Below are positions 36,744 through 44,516 of a DNA stretch of 53,966 bases, in pieces. Numbering within the stretch: position 1 is the stretch's first letter; every line of letters starts with the position of its first letter. Origin of the DNA: an uncultured bacterium (GTDB lineage: Bacteria > Planctomycetota > GCA-002687715); assembly GCA_902826835.1 (NCBI GenBank), contig CADEGH010000033.1, positions 1 to 53,966 on the forward strand, given 5' to 3'. The translations under genes were made by a program, and so were the position numbers. The notes below the pieces were generated by a model. That model ran no database searches, was not told the DNA's origin, and saw only the letters and a program-made list of their open reading frames with translations.

Positions 36744-37787
36744 ATGAAACCCTCCCTCGCATGGATGGTGATCGTGATGCTCGCAAGCTCCGCAGGTGCT
36801 CAATCGGACTCGCCCCAGCACCGCGAGCTCGGCACGATTCCTTGGCTTCGCAGTGAGGCCGACGCGCAAGCCAAGGCCAAAACGACCGGCCGACCGATCC
36901 TGCTCCTCTTCCAGGAAGTCCCCGGCTGAAAGACCTGCGTCGACTACGGGGCTCAGGTTCTGAGCCACCCTCTGGTCCGGGATGCGGCGGAATCGCTCTT
37001 TGTCCCGCTGTGCATCTTCAACAACACTTCCGGTGACGCCGATTCCGCGGTGCGCGAGGCCTTCCGCGAGCCCTCCTGGAACAACCCGGTCGTCCGCATC
37101 GTGGACGGCGCGCGTCGAGACTTGGCCCCGCGGCTGGACGGTGATTGGAGTTTGGCCGGTTTGCTCACTTTCATGGTGAAGGCCCTGGACACCAGTCCCG
37201 AGCGCGCTCCCAATTGGCTGCGCCTCGTTGCCGCGGAGGCCGACGGCCATCGCCGCGGCGTCGAGACCGCCATTTTTGGCATGACCTGATACTGGGTCGG
37301 GGAGGCCAGGTTGGCCCTCCATCCCGGCGTGATCGCAACCAAATCCGGCTGGGTTGGCCAGGACGAAGTGGTCGAACTCGTCTTCGATCCTCGCGAGAAT
37401 TCCTACGAAAAACTGCTGTCCAAGGCGCTGGGGGATGAGTGCGCAGGGGCGCTCTTTCCGCTGAACGACGCTCAGGCCGAGGTCGCGAAGCGGGTGGCGG
37501 CGGGGCGGATTCGCGCTGTCCCAAAGCCCTCGGTCCGAGAACAGGAATCGAAGTATTACTTGTCGCGTTCCGCGTGGCGGGCGATCCCGATGACAGGCGC
37601 GCAATCCGCGAAGGTGAACGCCCTCATGGATCGGCCGAGCGAGGCCCTGAAGTGGCTTTCCCCCGCCCAGCGTGGATTTGCCGAACGCCTCGCGAAGGAG
37701 GATGCGTCGAAGTGGCCCACGGCGCTGGGGGTGGAGTTCAACGCGGCGTGGCGTGCATTGACCGCGGCGATCTCGGCGTCGAAGTGA
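36744..37787 (+). CDS. Thioredoxin-like/MsrA-like fusion, predicted double selenoprotein
   Basis: One frame of 347 codons is interrupted only by two TGA codons, at 36927-36929 and 37287-37289. Reading both as selenocysteine gives a signal peptide (MVIVMLASSAGAQ), then a thioredoxin-like domain with a U-x-x-C redox site (LLLFQEVPGUKTCVDYGAQV, Sec62 and Cys65). A second domain resembles peptide methionine sulfoxide reductase A, with Sec182 exactly at the catalytic Cys (AIFGMTUYWVGEARLALHPG, then GVIATKSGWVGQDEVVELVF). The frame and coding character continue unchanged across both TGAs, and each is followed by a hairpin with a G-starting loop (separate entries). The first half resembles what I recall as a VPGU-type thioredoxin-like selenoprotein family. 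It is probably an exported oxidoreductase repairing oxidised methionine with its own reductant domain; that activity is inferred. Two chance stops in a pseudogene is the alternative. Confidence 0.8.
36950..36966 (+). promoter_or_regulatory. SECIS-like hairpin 1
   Basis: A perfect 7-bp stem GGCTCAG/CTGAGCC closes a GTT loop. The loop begins 28 bases after the first UGA, inside the window (about 16-37 bases) described for bacterial SECIS elements, and starts with the required G. It should recruit SelB to recode UGA 36927 as selenocysteine. Confidence 0.75.
37301..37320 (+). promoter_or_regulatory. SECIS-like hairpin 2
   Basis: The stem GGAG-GCCA pairs with TGGC-CTCC with one bulged C on the 3' side, closing a GGT loop that starts 20 bases after the second UGA. 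The apical sequence CCAGGTTGG resembles TCAGGTTCT of hairpin 1, as expected if the same SelB reads both. Confidence 0.7.
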
Positions 37788-37805
37788 AGACATGTAGGAT
37801 CGCCG

Positions 37806-38909
37806 ATGAGCCGCTTGCCCTTCGCGTTACGTCGCCCGCTTTTGCTTTGGCAGGGAGCGACGGCAAAGCGGCAGGATCCTCCCCTTCTGCTCCTCGAGCG
37901 CCTCGAAGATCCCGAGGGTTTTCTTTGGGCCGTCCTGCCCTACGCCGCGCGTAGCTTCGCCGCTTGCATGGCCATGTTGCCCGAGCCGCGGGCGCGCGCC
38001 TCGGCGGTGGCCTACCTCTACTGCCGCATCCTCGACAACGCGGAAGATCTCGTGCCGGGCCTCGATCGGAAGTCCGAGACGCTAGGCAGGCTGGCCGCGC
38101 GATTCACGGAGGATGGAGATCTTCGCGATGCGGAGCGCGCTGAGGAATGGTCGAATGTGGCACCTCGAGACGGGCAGGATGCCGCCAATCTCCTGTTGTC
38201 GAGGAAAGTGGAGAGAATCGACCGGGTCTACCGCACACTCTCTCCGCCGGTGCGAAGCCGGATCGCGGTCCTCGTGCATCGAATGGCGGCGGCTATGCAG
38301 CGATCCGCACGCTGGTTCCATGATCAGGGCGGAGTGCTCCATGGCGACGATCAGCTCGAAGAGTATTGCTACGGGGTGATTGGCCATCCCCTCGAGTTCA
38401 GCGTGTGGCTGCATGGAGAGGCATCGGGGCAGCGCGTGGCCATGGCGCCTTCGGTGGTGAGGGGAGCCGCCCAGTTCCTCCAGCTCGCGAATGTGACGCG
38501 CGACCTCGAACCTGATTTGGCCCACGGAGTGGCGTACCACCCGGACTTGCGAGGGGCGCTTCGAAACTCTGACTCGCGAGAGACCATCCGCAAGGTGCGT
38601 GTGCGCTTGGTCGGCCGCGCGCTCGCCCAGGCGCCTGCCTACTTGGCCTTGGTGGAGGCACTGTCGTTTCCGAAACGAAGTCTGGATCGCGGCGCTGCGC
38701 TGCTCATGTTGCTGTTCACCGCACGCTTCTATGCGCGATGTTTGACCAGGGCGGAGGTCCCCGTCCGGATGAGCCATCGGTCTACCGCGCGGATCCTCAC
38801 CCTGGCTGCCCGCGCGGCCTGGTCCAGAAAATTTGCGGCGACGCAATTCCAGCGCGAGCTGGCCGACCTCCGGGAAATGAGCAAGCTCGCGGGCGAGGCG
38901 CTAAGGTGA
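37806..38909 (+). CDS. Squalene/phytoene synthase family protein
   Basis: 367 residues with the trans-prenyl synthase head-to-head motifs: the first Asp-rich site in YLYCRILDNAEDL (about residues 72-84), a Tyr/Gly stretch YCYGVIGHPLEF, and the second Asp-rich site NVTRDLEPDLAHGVAYHP (about 230-247). It joins two prenyl diphosphates to make squalene or phytoene, for hopanoid or carotenoid synthesis; which one cannot be told here. It starts 18 bases after the selenoprotein gene and ends just before the DinB-like gene, so these three may share a transcript. Confidence 0.85.
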   Translation: MSRLPFALRRPLLLWQGATAKRQDPPLLLLERLEDPEGFLWAVLPYAARSFAACMAMLPEPRARASAVAYLYCRILDNAEDLVPGLDRKSETLGRLAARFTEDGDLRDAERAEEWSNVAPRDGQDAANLLLSRKVERIDRVYRTLSPPVRSRIAVLVHRMAAAMQRSARWFHDQGGVLHGDDQLEEYCYGVIGHPLEFSVWLHGEASGQRVAMAPSVVRGAAQFLQLANVTRDLEPDLAHGVAYHPDLRGALRNSDSRETIRKVRVRLVGRALAQAPAYLALVEALSFPKRSLDRGAALLMLLFTARFYARCLTRAEVPVRMSHRSTARILTLAARAAWSRKFAATQFQRELADLREMSKLAGEALR

Positions 38910-38916
38910 CCGCACC

Positions 38917-39444
38917 ATGATCCCTGCTCCCCTCGACACCGAATACGCTCCCTACTACGGCACCTACATCAAGAAGGCACCTCCGGGCGACTTGTTCGCC
39001 ACGTTCGAACGCCAGAGCCGCGCGGTGGCTTCGCTGCCGTCGCTCCTGGACGAGTCCGGCGAGATGGCTCGCTACGCACCCGGCAAATGGAGTGTGCGCG
39101 AACTCATCGGCCACTTGGTCGACGCCGAACGGGTGTTCGGATACCGGGCCTTCTGCATCAGCCGGGGAGAGAAGGCCGCGCTGCCGTCCTTCGACGAGGA
39201 TCACTACGTCGCCGCGGCGGGTGAACACGAGCGTCCGCTCTCCGAAATCGCCGCCGACTTCGTGGCGATGCGCACCGTCAATCTGCGGCTCTTCCGCACT
39301 CTCGGCCCCGAGCAATGGGCGCGTATGGGCATCGCCAGCCAAAACCCGGTGTCCGTTCGAGCCATCGCCTACATGATGGCGGGCCATGTTGAACACCACG
39401 CCACAGTTCTCCGCGAGCGTTACGGAGTTCATCTGCGGCCCTGA
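38917..39444 (+). CDS. DinB-like four-helix metal-binding protein
   Basis: 175 residues of the DinB/YfiT superfamily. An APGKWSVRELIGHLVDAERV helix with a metal-ligand His, SRGEKAALPSFDEDHYV in the middle, and GHVEHHATVLRERYG near the end provide the usual three-His site. Members are small metal-dependent transferases or hydrolases, such as bacillithiol or mycothiol transferases, or have unknown activity. The ATG lies seven bases after the stop of the squalene/phytoene synthase gene. No signal peptide is present. Confidence 0.82.
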   Translation: MIPAPLDTEYAPYYGTYIKKAPPGDLFATFERQSRAVASLPSLLDESGEMARYAPGKWSVRELIGHLVDAERVFGYRAFCISRGEKAALPSFDEDHYVAAAGEHERPLSEIAADFVAMRTVNLRLFRTLGPEQWARMGIASQNPVSVRAIAYMMAGHVEHHATVLRERYGVHLRP

Positions 39445-39607
39445 TATGTGGCCGCACCGGGCACCTTCCGAGCTCCGACTGCGGTATTAGAAGGAAGAGA
39501 TGCCCCGCTGGGTTCGATGATAGCGGCGAAAGCTTGAGCGTCCTCGCGAGTAAGAGCGCTCACCGGGCCCGTGTACCCTGTGACCCCGCCCGAGCCGGAG
39601 CTGAGAC

Positions 39608-40999
39608 ATGAGAATTTTCTGGTCGAGCTTGGTCTGCCTTAGTCTGGTTCTTCCGATTTGGGCCCAAAACTGCCAGCAAATGGCCGTGGGTGGTTTGGTT
39701 CCGCTGGATGAGCTCGGGGTCGATCTGTACATGGGGCAGACGGGAGGGCTCTACGGGAATGGATCGAATCAGATTCCCGCGGCTCACCAAAACCTGGGGA
39801 TGGCACGATCGACACTCGTCGTTCCCCGCGACCAATCCGGCGCTCCAGATCCCACCGGGCGCATCGTGCTGCTGTCAATCGGCATGTCGAACACGAGCCA
39901 AGAATTCAGCACCTTCGTGGCCGCTTCCAACGCCGATCCGCTCCTCAATCCGGCGCTCACCATCGTGAATGGTGCGCAGGGAGGGCAGACCGCGGCGATC
40001 ATCAGCAATCCCCAGGCGATGTTTTGGACGATCATCGACCAGCGCTTGCAACAAGCCGGAGTGACGCGTGAGCAGGTGCAAGTGGTTTGGATCAAGGAAG
40101 CCAACGCCAATCCGAACGGGAATTTTTCGACGCACGTTCCCATCCTGCAAGCTCAGTTGCGGACCATCTGTCAGATCGTCCGTGCGCGCTACCAGAATTG
40201 CCAACTCGCATTCTTGTCGAGCCGCTCCTACGGTGGTTATGCGACGGGCACGCTCAACCCGGAGCCGTTTGCGTACGAGTCGGCGTTTGCCGTGAGAGGG
40301 GTCATCGAATCCCAAATGAACGGCGACCCGGGTCTGAATGCCGACGCCACGACCGGGGCGATCATGGCTCCGTGGTTGGCTTGGGGCCCGTACCTGTGGG
40401 CGAACGGAGTCCTTCCACGCACTGCCGAAGGACTCGCGTGGAATTGCTCCGATTTCGAACTCGACGGAGTTCATCCCGGCCCGAGTGGCGAAGCCAAGGT
40501 GACGCAGCGGCTGCTCGCCCATTTCAAGAATCATCCCACGACCTTCGCGTGGTTTGGCGGCACCCCTCAGGGCCAGACCTTGGCGCGCGCGGAGGCATAC
40601 GGGACCGGATGTCCGGGCACCAACAACCTGACGCCCAACATCATCACCAATGGTCCGCCGAGATTGGGCACCGCCGACTTCCGGATCGGGTTTCAGCAAG
40701 CGCTTCCCAATTCGACGGCAGCGCTCATCCTCAGTCTCCAAGCGCGAGTCACGCCGATCGCACCCGGGTGTTCCGCCTGGATCGATCTCGACCCGACTTC
40801 GATCGTCCTGCCTTCGTTGGGGTTTTCCCTGATTCGCCCCACTCTCCAGGGCGCGGGCTTCGCGAGCTTCTTCATCCCCAACGATCCGATCCTCATGAAC
40901 ATCGGCCTCTACGCGACTTGGGTCGTCGCCGATCCCAACGGCTCGATTCCGGGCGGGGCCTCGGCGACGCGTGCGTTGCATCTCCGGCTGGGGGTTTGA
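39608..40999 (+). CDS. Secreted SGNH-hydrolase-like protein with C-terminal sandwich
   Basis: 463 residues starting with a signal peptide (MRIFWSSLVCLSLVLPIWAQ). The N-terminal two thirds show an SGNH-like layout: GRIVLLSIGMSNTSQEF with a candidate nucleophile Ser, NGAQGGQT, WIKEANANP and a C-terminal DGVHPGPSG with the His. From about residue 330 a distinct beta-rich domain starts (EAYGTGCPGTNN, PPRLGTADFRIGF, IGLYATWVVADPNG), a type often seen at the C-terminus of extracellular proteins in some planctomycete genomes. It may act on esters or acetylated polysaccharide outside the cell; the substrate is unknown. GGAG lies eight bases before the ATG. Confidence 0.72.
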   Translation: MRIFWSSLVCLSLVLPIWAQNCQQMAVGGLVPLDELGVDLYMGQTGGLYGNGSNQIPAAHQNLGMARSTLVVPRDQSGAPDPTGRIVLLSIGMSNTSQEFSTFVAASNADPLLNPALTIVNGAQGGQTAAIISNPQAMFWTIIDQRLQQAGVTREQVQVVWIKEANANPNGNFSTHVPILQAQLRTICQIVRARYQNCQLAFLSSRSYGGYATGTLNPEPFAYESAFAVRGVIESQMNGDPGLNADATTGAIMAPWLAWGPYLWANGVLPRTAEGLAWNCSDFELDGVHPGPSGEAKVTQRLLAHFKNHPTTFAWFGGTPQGQTLARAEAYGTGCPGTNNLTPNIITNGPPRLGTADFRIGFQQALPNSTAALILSLQARVTPIAPGCSAWIDLDPTSIVLPSLGFSLIRPTLQGAGFASFFIPNDPILMNIGLYATWVVADPNGSIPGGASATRALHLRLGV

Positions 41000-41086
41000 A
41001 TCGTCGCCGACGTGCCCGCTCTCCAGCGTGGTTTCGAGCCCAGACCCGAGTCGTAGACCGTGCGGGGAGCCGGTTAATCTCCCGCC

Positions 41087-41734
41087 ATGCGCAAGCCGCT
41101 GATCGCAATCACCGCGGATCTCGAAGGGACGAGTTATCTCCTGAAGACGAACTACGTCGACATGGTGGTCAAGGCGGGGGGGCTACCCGCGGTGTTGCCT
41201 CCGCTGCGGGAGCTCTCGGCAGAACAAGTGGAGCGCTACGACGGCTTCATTCTCACCGGTGGTGACGACATCGACACCACGGTGTGGGGGGAGGGACTGC
41301 ATCCCAAAGCCTGCATCATGGATCCTCGTCGCCAATCGGGGGAATGGGCTCTCCTGGATGCGTTGGCCGCCAGGCCCTCGGTGCCGGTGCTCGGAATCTG
41401 CCTCGGCATGCAAGTCATGTGTGCCCACGCCGGCGGCAAGCTCCATCAACATCTGGGCGACGTGTTTGCCAACGGGGAAGCCCATATCGGCAACAAAGTC
41501 CACCGAGTCTCCGGTGAGCTTGGCGACGGCCTCGTGACCAGCCAGCACCATCAAGGGGTCGCCGACCCGGGCCGACTCCGCATCGTCGCCAGTGCTCCTG
41601 ACGGCATCGTCGAAGCCCTCCGTGCCCCCGATCGCCGCTTCTACCTCGGCGTCCAATGGCACCCCGAACGCACAGAAGACCCGACCCTCAGCCTCGCCCT
41701 CTTCCAATCCCTCATCCGCGAAGCGACCGGCTGA
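41087..41734 (+). CDS. Class I glutamine amidotransferase-like (PuuD type)
   Basis: 215 residues of the gamma-glutamyl-GABA hydrolase branch. It has GGDDIDTTVWGEGLHPKA, the nucleophile elbow PVLGICLGMQVMCAHAGG with Cys, and the His-Glu pair in YLGVQWHPERTEDP. The family cleaves gamma-glutamyl amides, for example in putrescine catabolism. No other puu genes are seen nearby, so the substrate is open. The start at ATG 41087 fits the family MRKPLIAIT. Confidence 0.85.
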   Translation: MRKPLIAITADLEGTSYLLKTNYVDMVVKAGGLPAVLPPLRELSAEQVERYDGFILTGGDDIDTTVWGEGLHPKACIMDPRRQSGEWALLDALAARPSVPVLGICLGMQVMCAHAGGKLHQHLGDVFANGEAHIGNKVHRVSGELGDGLVTSQHHQGVADPGRLRIVASAPDGIVEALRAPDRRFYLGVQWHPERTEDPTLSLALFQSLIREATG

Positions 41735-42044
41735 AGCCTCCTCACCAAGATCCCTCGGCTCGGGAAAGTTGTGAGCTGCTCGGGGGTACTGGGAACAAGC
41801 CTGATTCCGCATGAGGCATTCACGCCGTAGGCGTTGATTGCGTCGAGTCGCGAGCCAGACCAGTCCCCAGTGGCTTCAACCGAAGGCAAACAGGTCTATG
41901 CCAGGAAATGACTGATGAGAGGACGCACCGGTGCGCTTAGAAGGGCGCCGAGGTAAGCGACAGACGTCTTCGCTCCAGGAGCCCAGGTTGGGAAGCTAGT
42001 GGATTTTTCGAAAAACGATCTTCCTGCGCACCGGGATTGGAGGT
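41735..42044. other. Spacer before glycoside hydrolase gene
   Basis: No gene is supported on either strand. A 12-base perfect palindrome TTTTTCGAAAAA lies at 42004-42015, about 65-75 bases upstream of the best start codon of the next gene. It could be an operator or part of a promoter. Base composition is lower in GC than the surroundings. Confidence 0.4.
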
Positions 42045-44516
42045 GTGGTAGACTCCTTGGGCTACTGGAGAGATCAACATGAGAAACGGTCCCCCCCCCC
42101 CCATCACGTGGCAAGGACGGAAGTACGGCGAATCGGCTGGGTCGCGCTGATCGCTTCGCATCTGCTTCTCCTTCCCTGCGCGGTTGCGCAACCGTCGGTC
42201 AAAGTCGGCAGATTTGAGCGGCACCTCTTTGCTACTCATTCCGCCGTGGTCGAGCCTCCCAACCCGTTTACGGACGTGAAACTGACGGCTGTATTCTCGG
42301 GCGCCGGGCGAACTTACAATGTTCCCGTCGTCTGCACGTCGCTGACCGCACCCGGTGCCGATGACGTCGGTCCGATGTATTCCGTGTACTTTTCGCCCCC
42401 CGACTTGGGAACATGGACCTGGTTTATTCAGGTCGACGGTGGAACCTCGCCTTATTTCTCTGCCGATCAGCACACGGACTTCTCCACCGTCCGTTCCTTC
42501 CTTTGCATCCCAAGTAGCAATCGAGGACCGTGGCGGGCAGGCCCAGCTCCTTACGAAGAAGCAATCGTCGAGCCACTGGGAGACGGCACCACGAGCTTCG
42601 TTTGGCCTGCGTCCGTCAACTACTTCACCCTCGCCAATCCGGGATGGCTCAGCTTTCCCCCCATCCCCTATCCGCTCGGCGGAACCCAGTCCGGCTCCAT
42701 GTCCATGGTGACGGACGCTCTCGACTGGGCTACGGAAAACGGGTTCAATCGAGTGAGGACTTCATTGACCTATATTCAGAATCCGAATCCCATGCCGGAG
42801 GGTAACTTTATGCCACCTGTGTACCCTCCCAAGGTTCCACGTCACACCGTCTTCTTGGCCAACGATCCACTGGCCCGTAGACAAGAAGCCCAGGATGTCG
42901 ATTTCGACCGTTTTGATCTTGCAGTCTGGGACAATCTCGATGCAATAATTGCCTTGGCAGCAAGCAGGAATTTGCAGGTGTGTGTCACTCTAACTACCAA
43001 TGCATCCAGTCTAGACTACGAACAAAGCTACCTGGCTACCTATCCGACAGATTCGAGTTATCCAATCGTACCGCCAAGTAGCGCCCTCCGGAATATCAGC
43101 AGTCCTACGAACACGAGCAGATTTCAGAAGAGGGACGATCTCTTCTACTGGTATGTCGCAGGTCGCCTTTGTTCCTATTCAAACGTTCAATACTGCATAT
43201 TCCACGAATACAACGTCGACTGTAACGTCTTGCCCGGAACCAACGCTAACGCAACGGCGTGCTATCCGAATGAGTGGCTGACGTATTTCGCATCCAAGTT
43301 CGCCTCTGTCGAGCCTTATTTGACAAACGATCCGAAGTCCAAAATCACCACGCTACTCCCTCGCCGCGGGTCGCTGTATTCGTTGCATTCACACGACCAG
43401 AACGACATGGAGAACCCACAAAACACGAGACCTTCTTCTCTGGGAGACAACATGTCTCCTTTCTGCACCGATGGACCTCCTTACAATCCCGAGATTTGGC
43501 GATCAGCAATCGGCCTGCAAAGAGGAGGCGAACTCGGACTCACATCGATTCTCGGACTCTCGATCCCTACACCACATCTCATGGTCTTACCTGGAGCGCC
43601 ATCGCCCATAGCGCACCGTACGCTTCTGGGGAACAATCGCCTGCCGGTATTCATCGAAGAAGACTGGGTGGTGAATGCGTGGTTCGCCGACTTGAACCAC
43701 AACCCCAACCCGTCCGCGACCTGGAACAATCAGGCTAACCCCTATTGCAGAAAAATTGGATTTGGACCATTTGACGCTTTGGGTAATTTTACCATGAGCG
43801 GTACCAATCCCTACTCTCTGCCGGGCTTGGTATCCAACCAGGATGGTCTTCATCGTTATTGGCGCGCCAACACCTGGATGACGGGCATAATCGCGAAGGC
43901 CTATCCCACCTTTACTTCCAATCGTTACATTCCTCTTCACCACACGCATCTGGAATCCAGCGCAAAGGATCCAGTAAAGTACGCCCGTCGATTTACGGAG
44001 GAGTTTGAGTGGTGGAAATTCAACTTCCAAGAGGGACTTGTCAGTCAGAATCCCAGCCCCTTGCCGCGGCTGGGAGCCTTTACCGCAACTTCGGGCCCTC
44101 CCGTCCCTTATTCAGGGCCGCAAATTGAAGTGATGAGCATTGGCGCGATCAGCGATCATGGAGGCGCCGCTACACAATATGTGTGTTTCTGCCCGGGCCG
44201 GACAAACGACGCAGCCACGGCATTAATCCCGAACCTCAGTGTTGACTTGGCAGCGCTCGGTCCGAACGTCACGGTCCCGTATTTTTTCATGAATCCGGAC
44301 AACGGCCTATGTAGCCATACTCTCAGTATTACAACACTTGCTGCTCCCGACCCGATAACAGGCTGGCGCGTGACATTTCCATTGCCACCCTCAAGCGTTG
44401 TTTCTTTGCAGGCAGGCAGTGACATAGCGGCTCAGTACCAGCCGGTAGGAAAACACGGAGAATACGTGCTGTTCATCAACGCGGTTGTTCCTCAATACTG
44501 GAGGAGTTTGCTATGA
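42045..44516 (+). CDS. Secreted DUF5060 glycoside-hydrolase-like protein
   Basis: Up to 823 residues in one frame. A signal peptide (VRRIGWVALIASHLLLLPCA, ending AVAQ) is followed by a DUF5060-like beta domain (about 50-165: NPFTDVKLTAVF, VYFSPPDLGTWTWFIQVDG). A probable TIM barrel (about 180-690) has FHEYNVD and FIEEDWVVNAWF as candidate acid positions, and a beta tail follows. This resembles extracellular polysaccharide-degrading GH140-like or DUF4038-type enzymes; the substrate is unknown. Start is uncertain: GTG 42045 is in frame but touches its ribosome site, whereas ATG 42079, with GGAGAGA well placed, is out of frame because of a 12-C tract (see that entry). GC is lower than in neighbours. 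The stop overlaps the next ATG (ATGA). Confidence 0.75.
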   Translation: MVDSLGYWRDQHEKRSPPPHHVARTEVRRIGWVALIASHLLLLPCAVAQPSVKVGRFERHLFATHSAVVEPPNPFTDVKLTAVFSGAGRTYNVPVVCTSLTAPGADDVGPMYSVYFSPPDLGTWTWFIQVDGGTSPYFSADQHTDFSTVRSFLCIPSSNRGPWRAGPAPYEEAIVEPLGDGTTSFVWPASVNYFTLANPGWLSFPPIPYPLGGTQSGSMSMVTDALDWATENGFNRVRTSLTYIQNPNPMPEGNFMPPVYPPKVPRHTVFLANDPLARRQEAQDVDFDRFDLAVWDNLDAIIALAASRNLQVCVTLTTNASSLDYEQSYLATYPTDSSYPIVPPSSALRNISSPTNTSRFQKRDDLFYWYVAGRLCSYSNVQYCIFHEYNVDCNVLPGTNANATACYPNEWLTYFASKFASVEPYLTNDPKSKITTLLPRRGSLYSLHSHDQNDMENPQNTRPSSLGDNMSPFCTDGPPYNPEIWRSAIGLQRGGELGLTSILGLSIPTPHLMVLPGAPSPIAHRTLLGNNRLPVFIEEDWVVNAWFADLNHNPNPSATWNNQANPYCRKIGFGPFDALGNFTMSGTNPYSLPGLVSNQDGLHRYWRANTWMTGIIAKAYPTFTSNRYIPLHHTHLESSAKDPVKYARRFTEEFEWWKFNFQEGLVSQNPSPLPRLGAFTATSGPPVPYSGPQIEVMSIGAISDHGGAATQYVCFCPGRTNDAATALIPNLSVDLAALGPNVTVPYFFMNPDNGLCSHTLSITTLAAPDPITGWRVTFPLPPSSVVSLQAGSDIAAQYQPVGKHGEYVLFINAVVPQYWRSLL
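42091..42102 (+). repeat. 12-C homopolymer tract at gene start
   Basis: A run of 12 C bases lies four codons after the well-placed ATG at 42079. With 12 C that ATG leads to a stop after 23 codons; with 10 or 13 C it would join the long glycoside-hydrolase frame. This is either a phase-variable switch or a sequencing/assembly length error. Confidence 0.75.

Noticed and set aside
36744..37787. Reading the thioredoxin-MsrA gene as a pseudogene broken by two nonsense mutations
   Set aside because: Both TGAs sit at catalytic Cys positions, both are TGA rather than TAA or TAG, both have SECIS-like hairpins at the correct spacing, and there is no frameshift or loss of coding bias.
39445..39607. Riboswitch or structured leader before the SGNH-like gene
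   Set aside because: Some GC-rich pairing is possible, but no known aptamer consensus was recognised and the gap is short.
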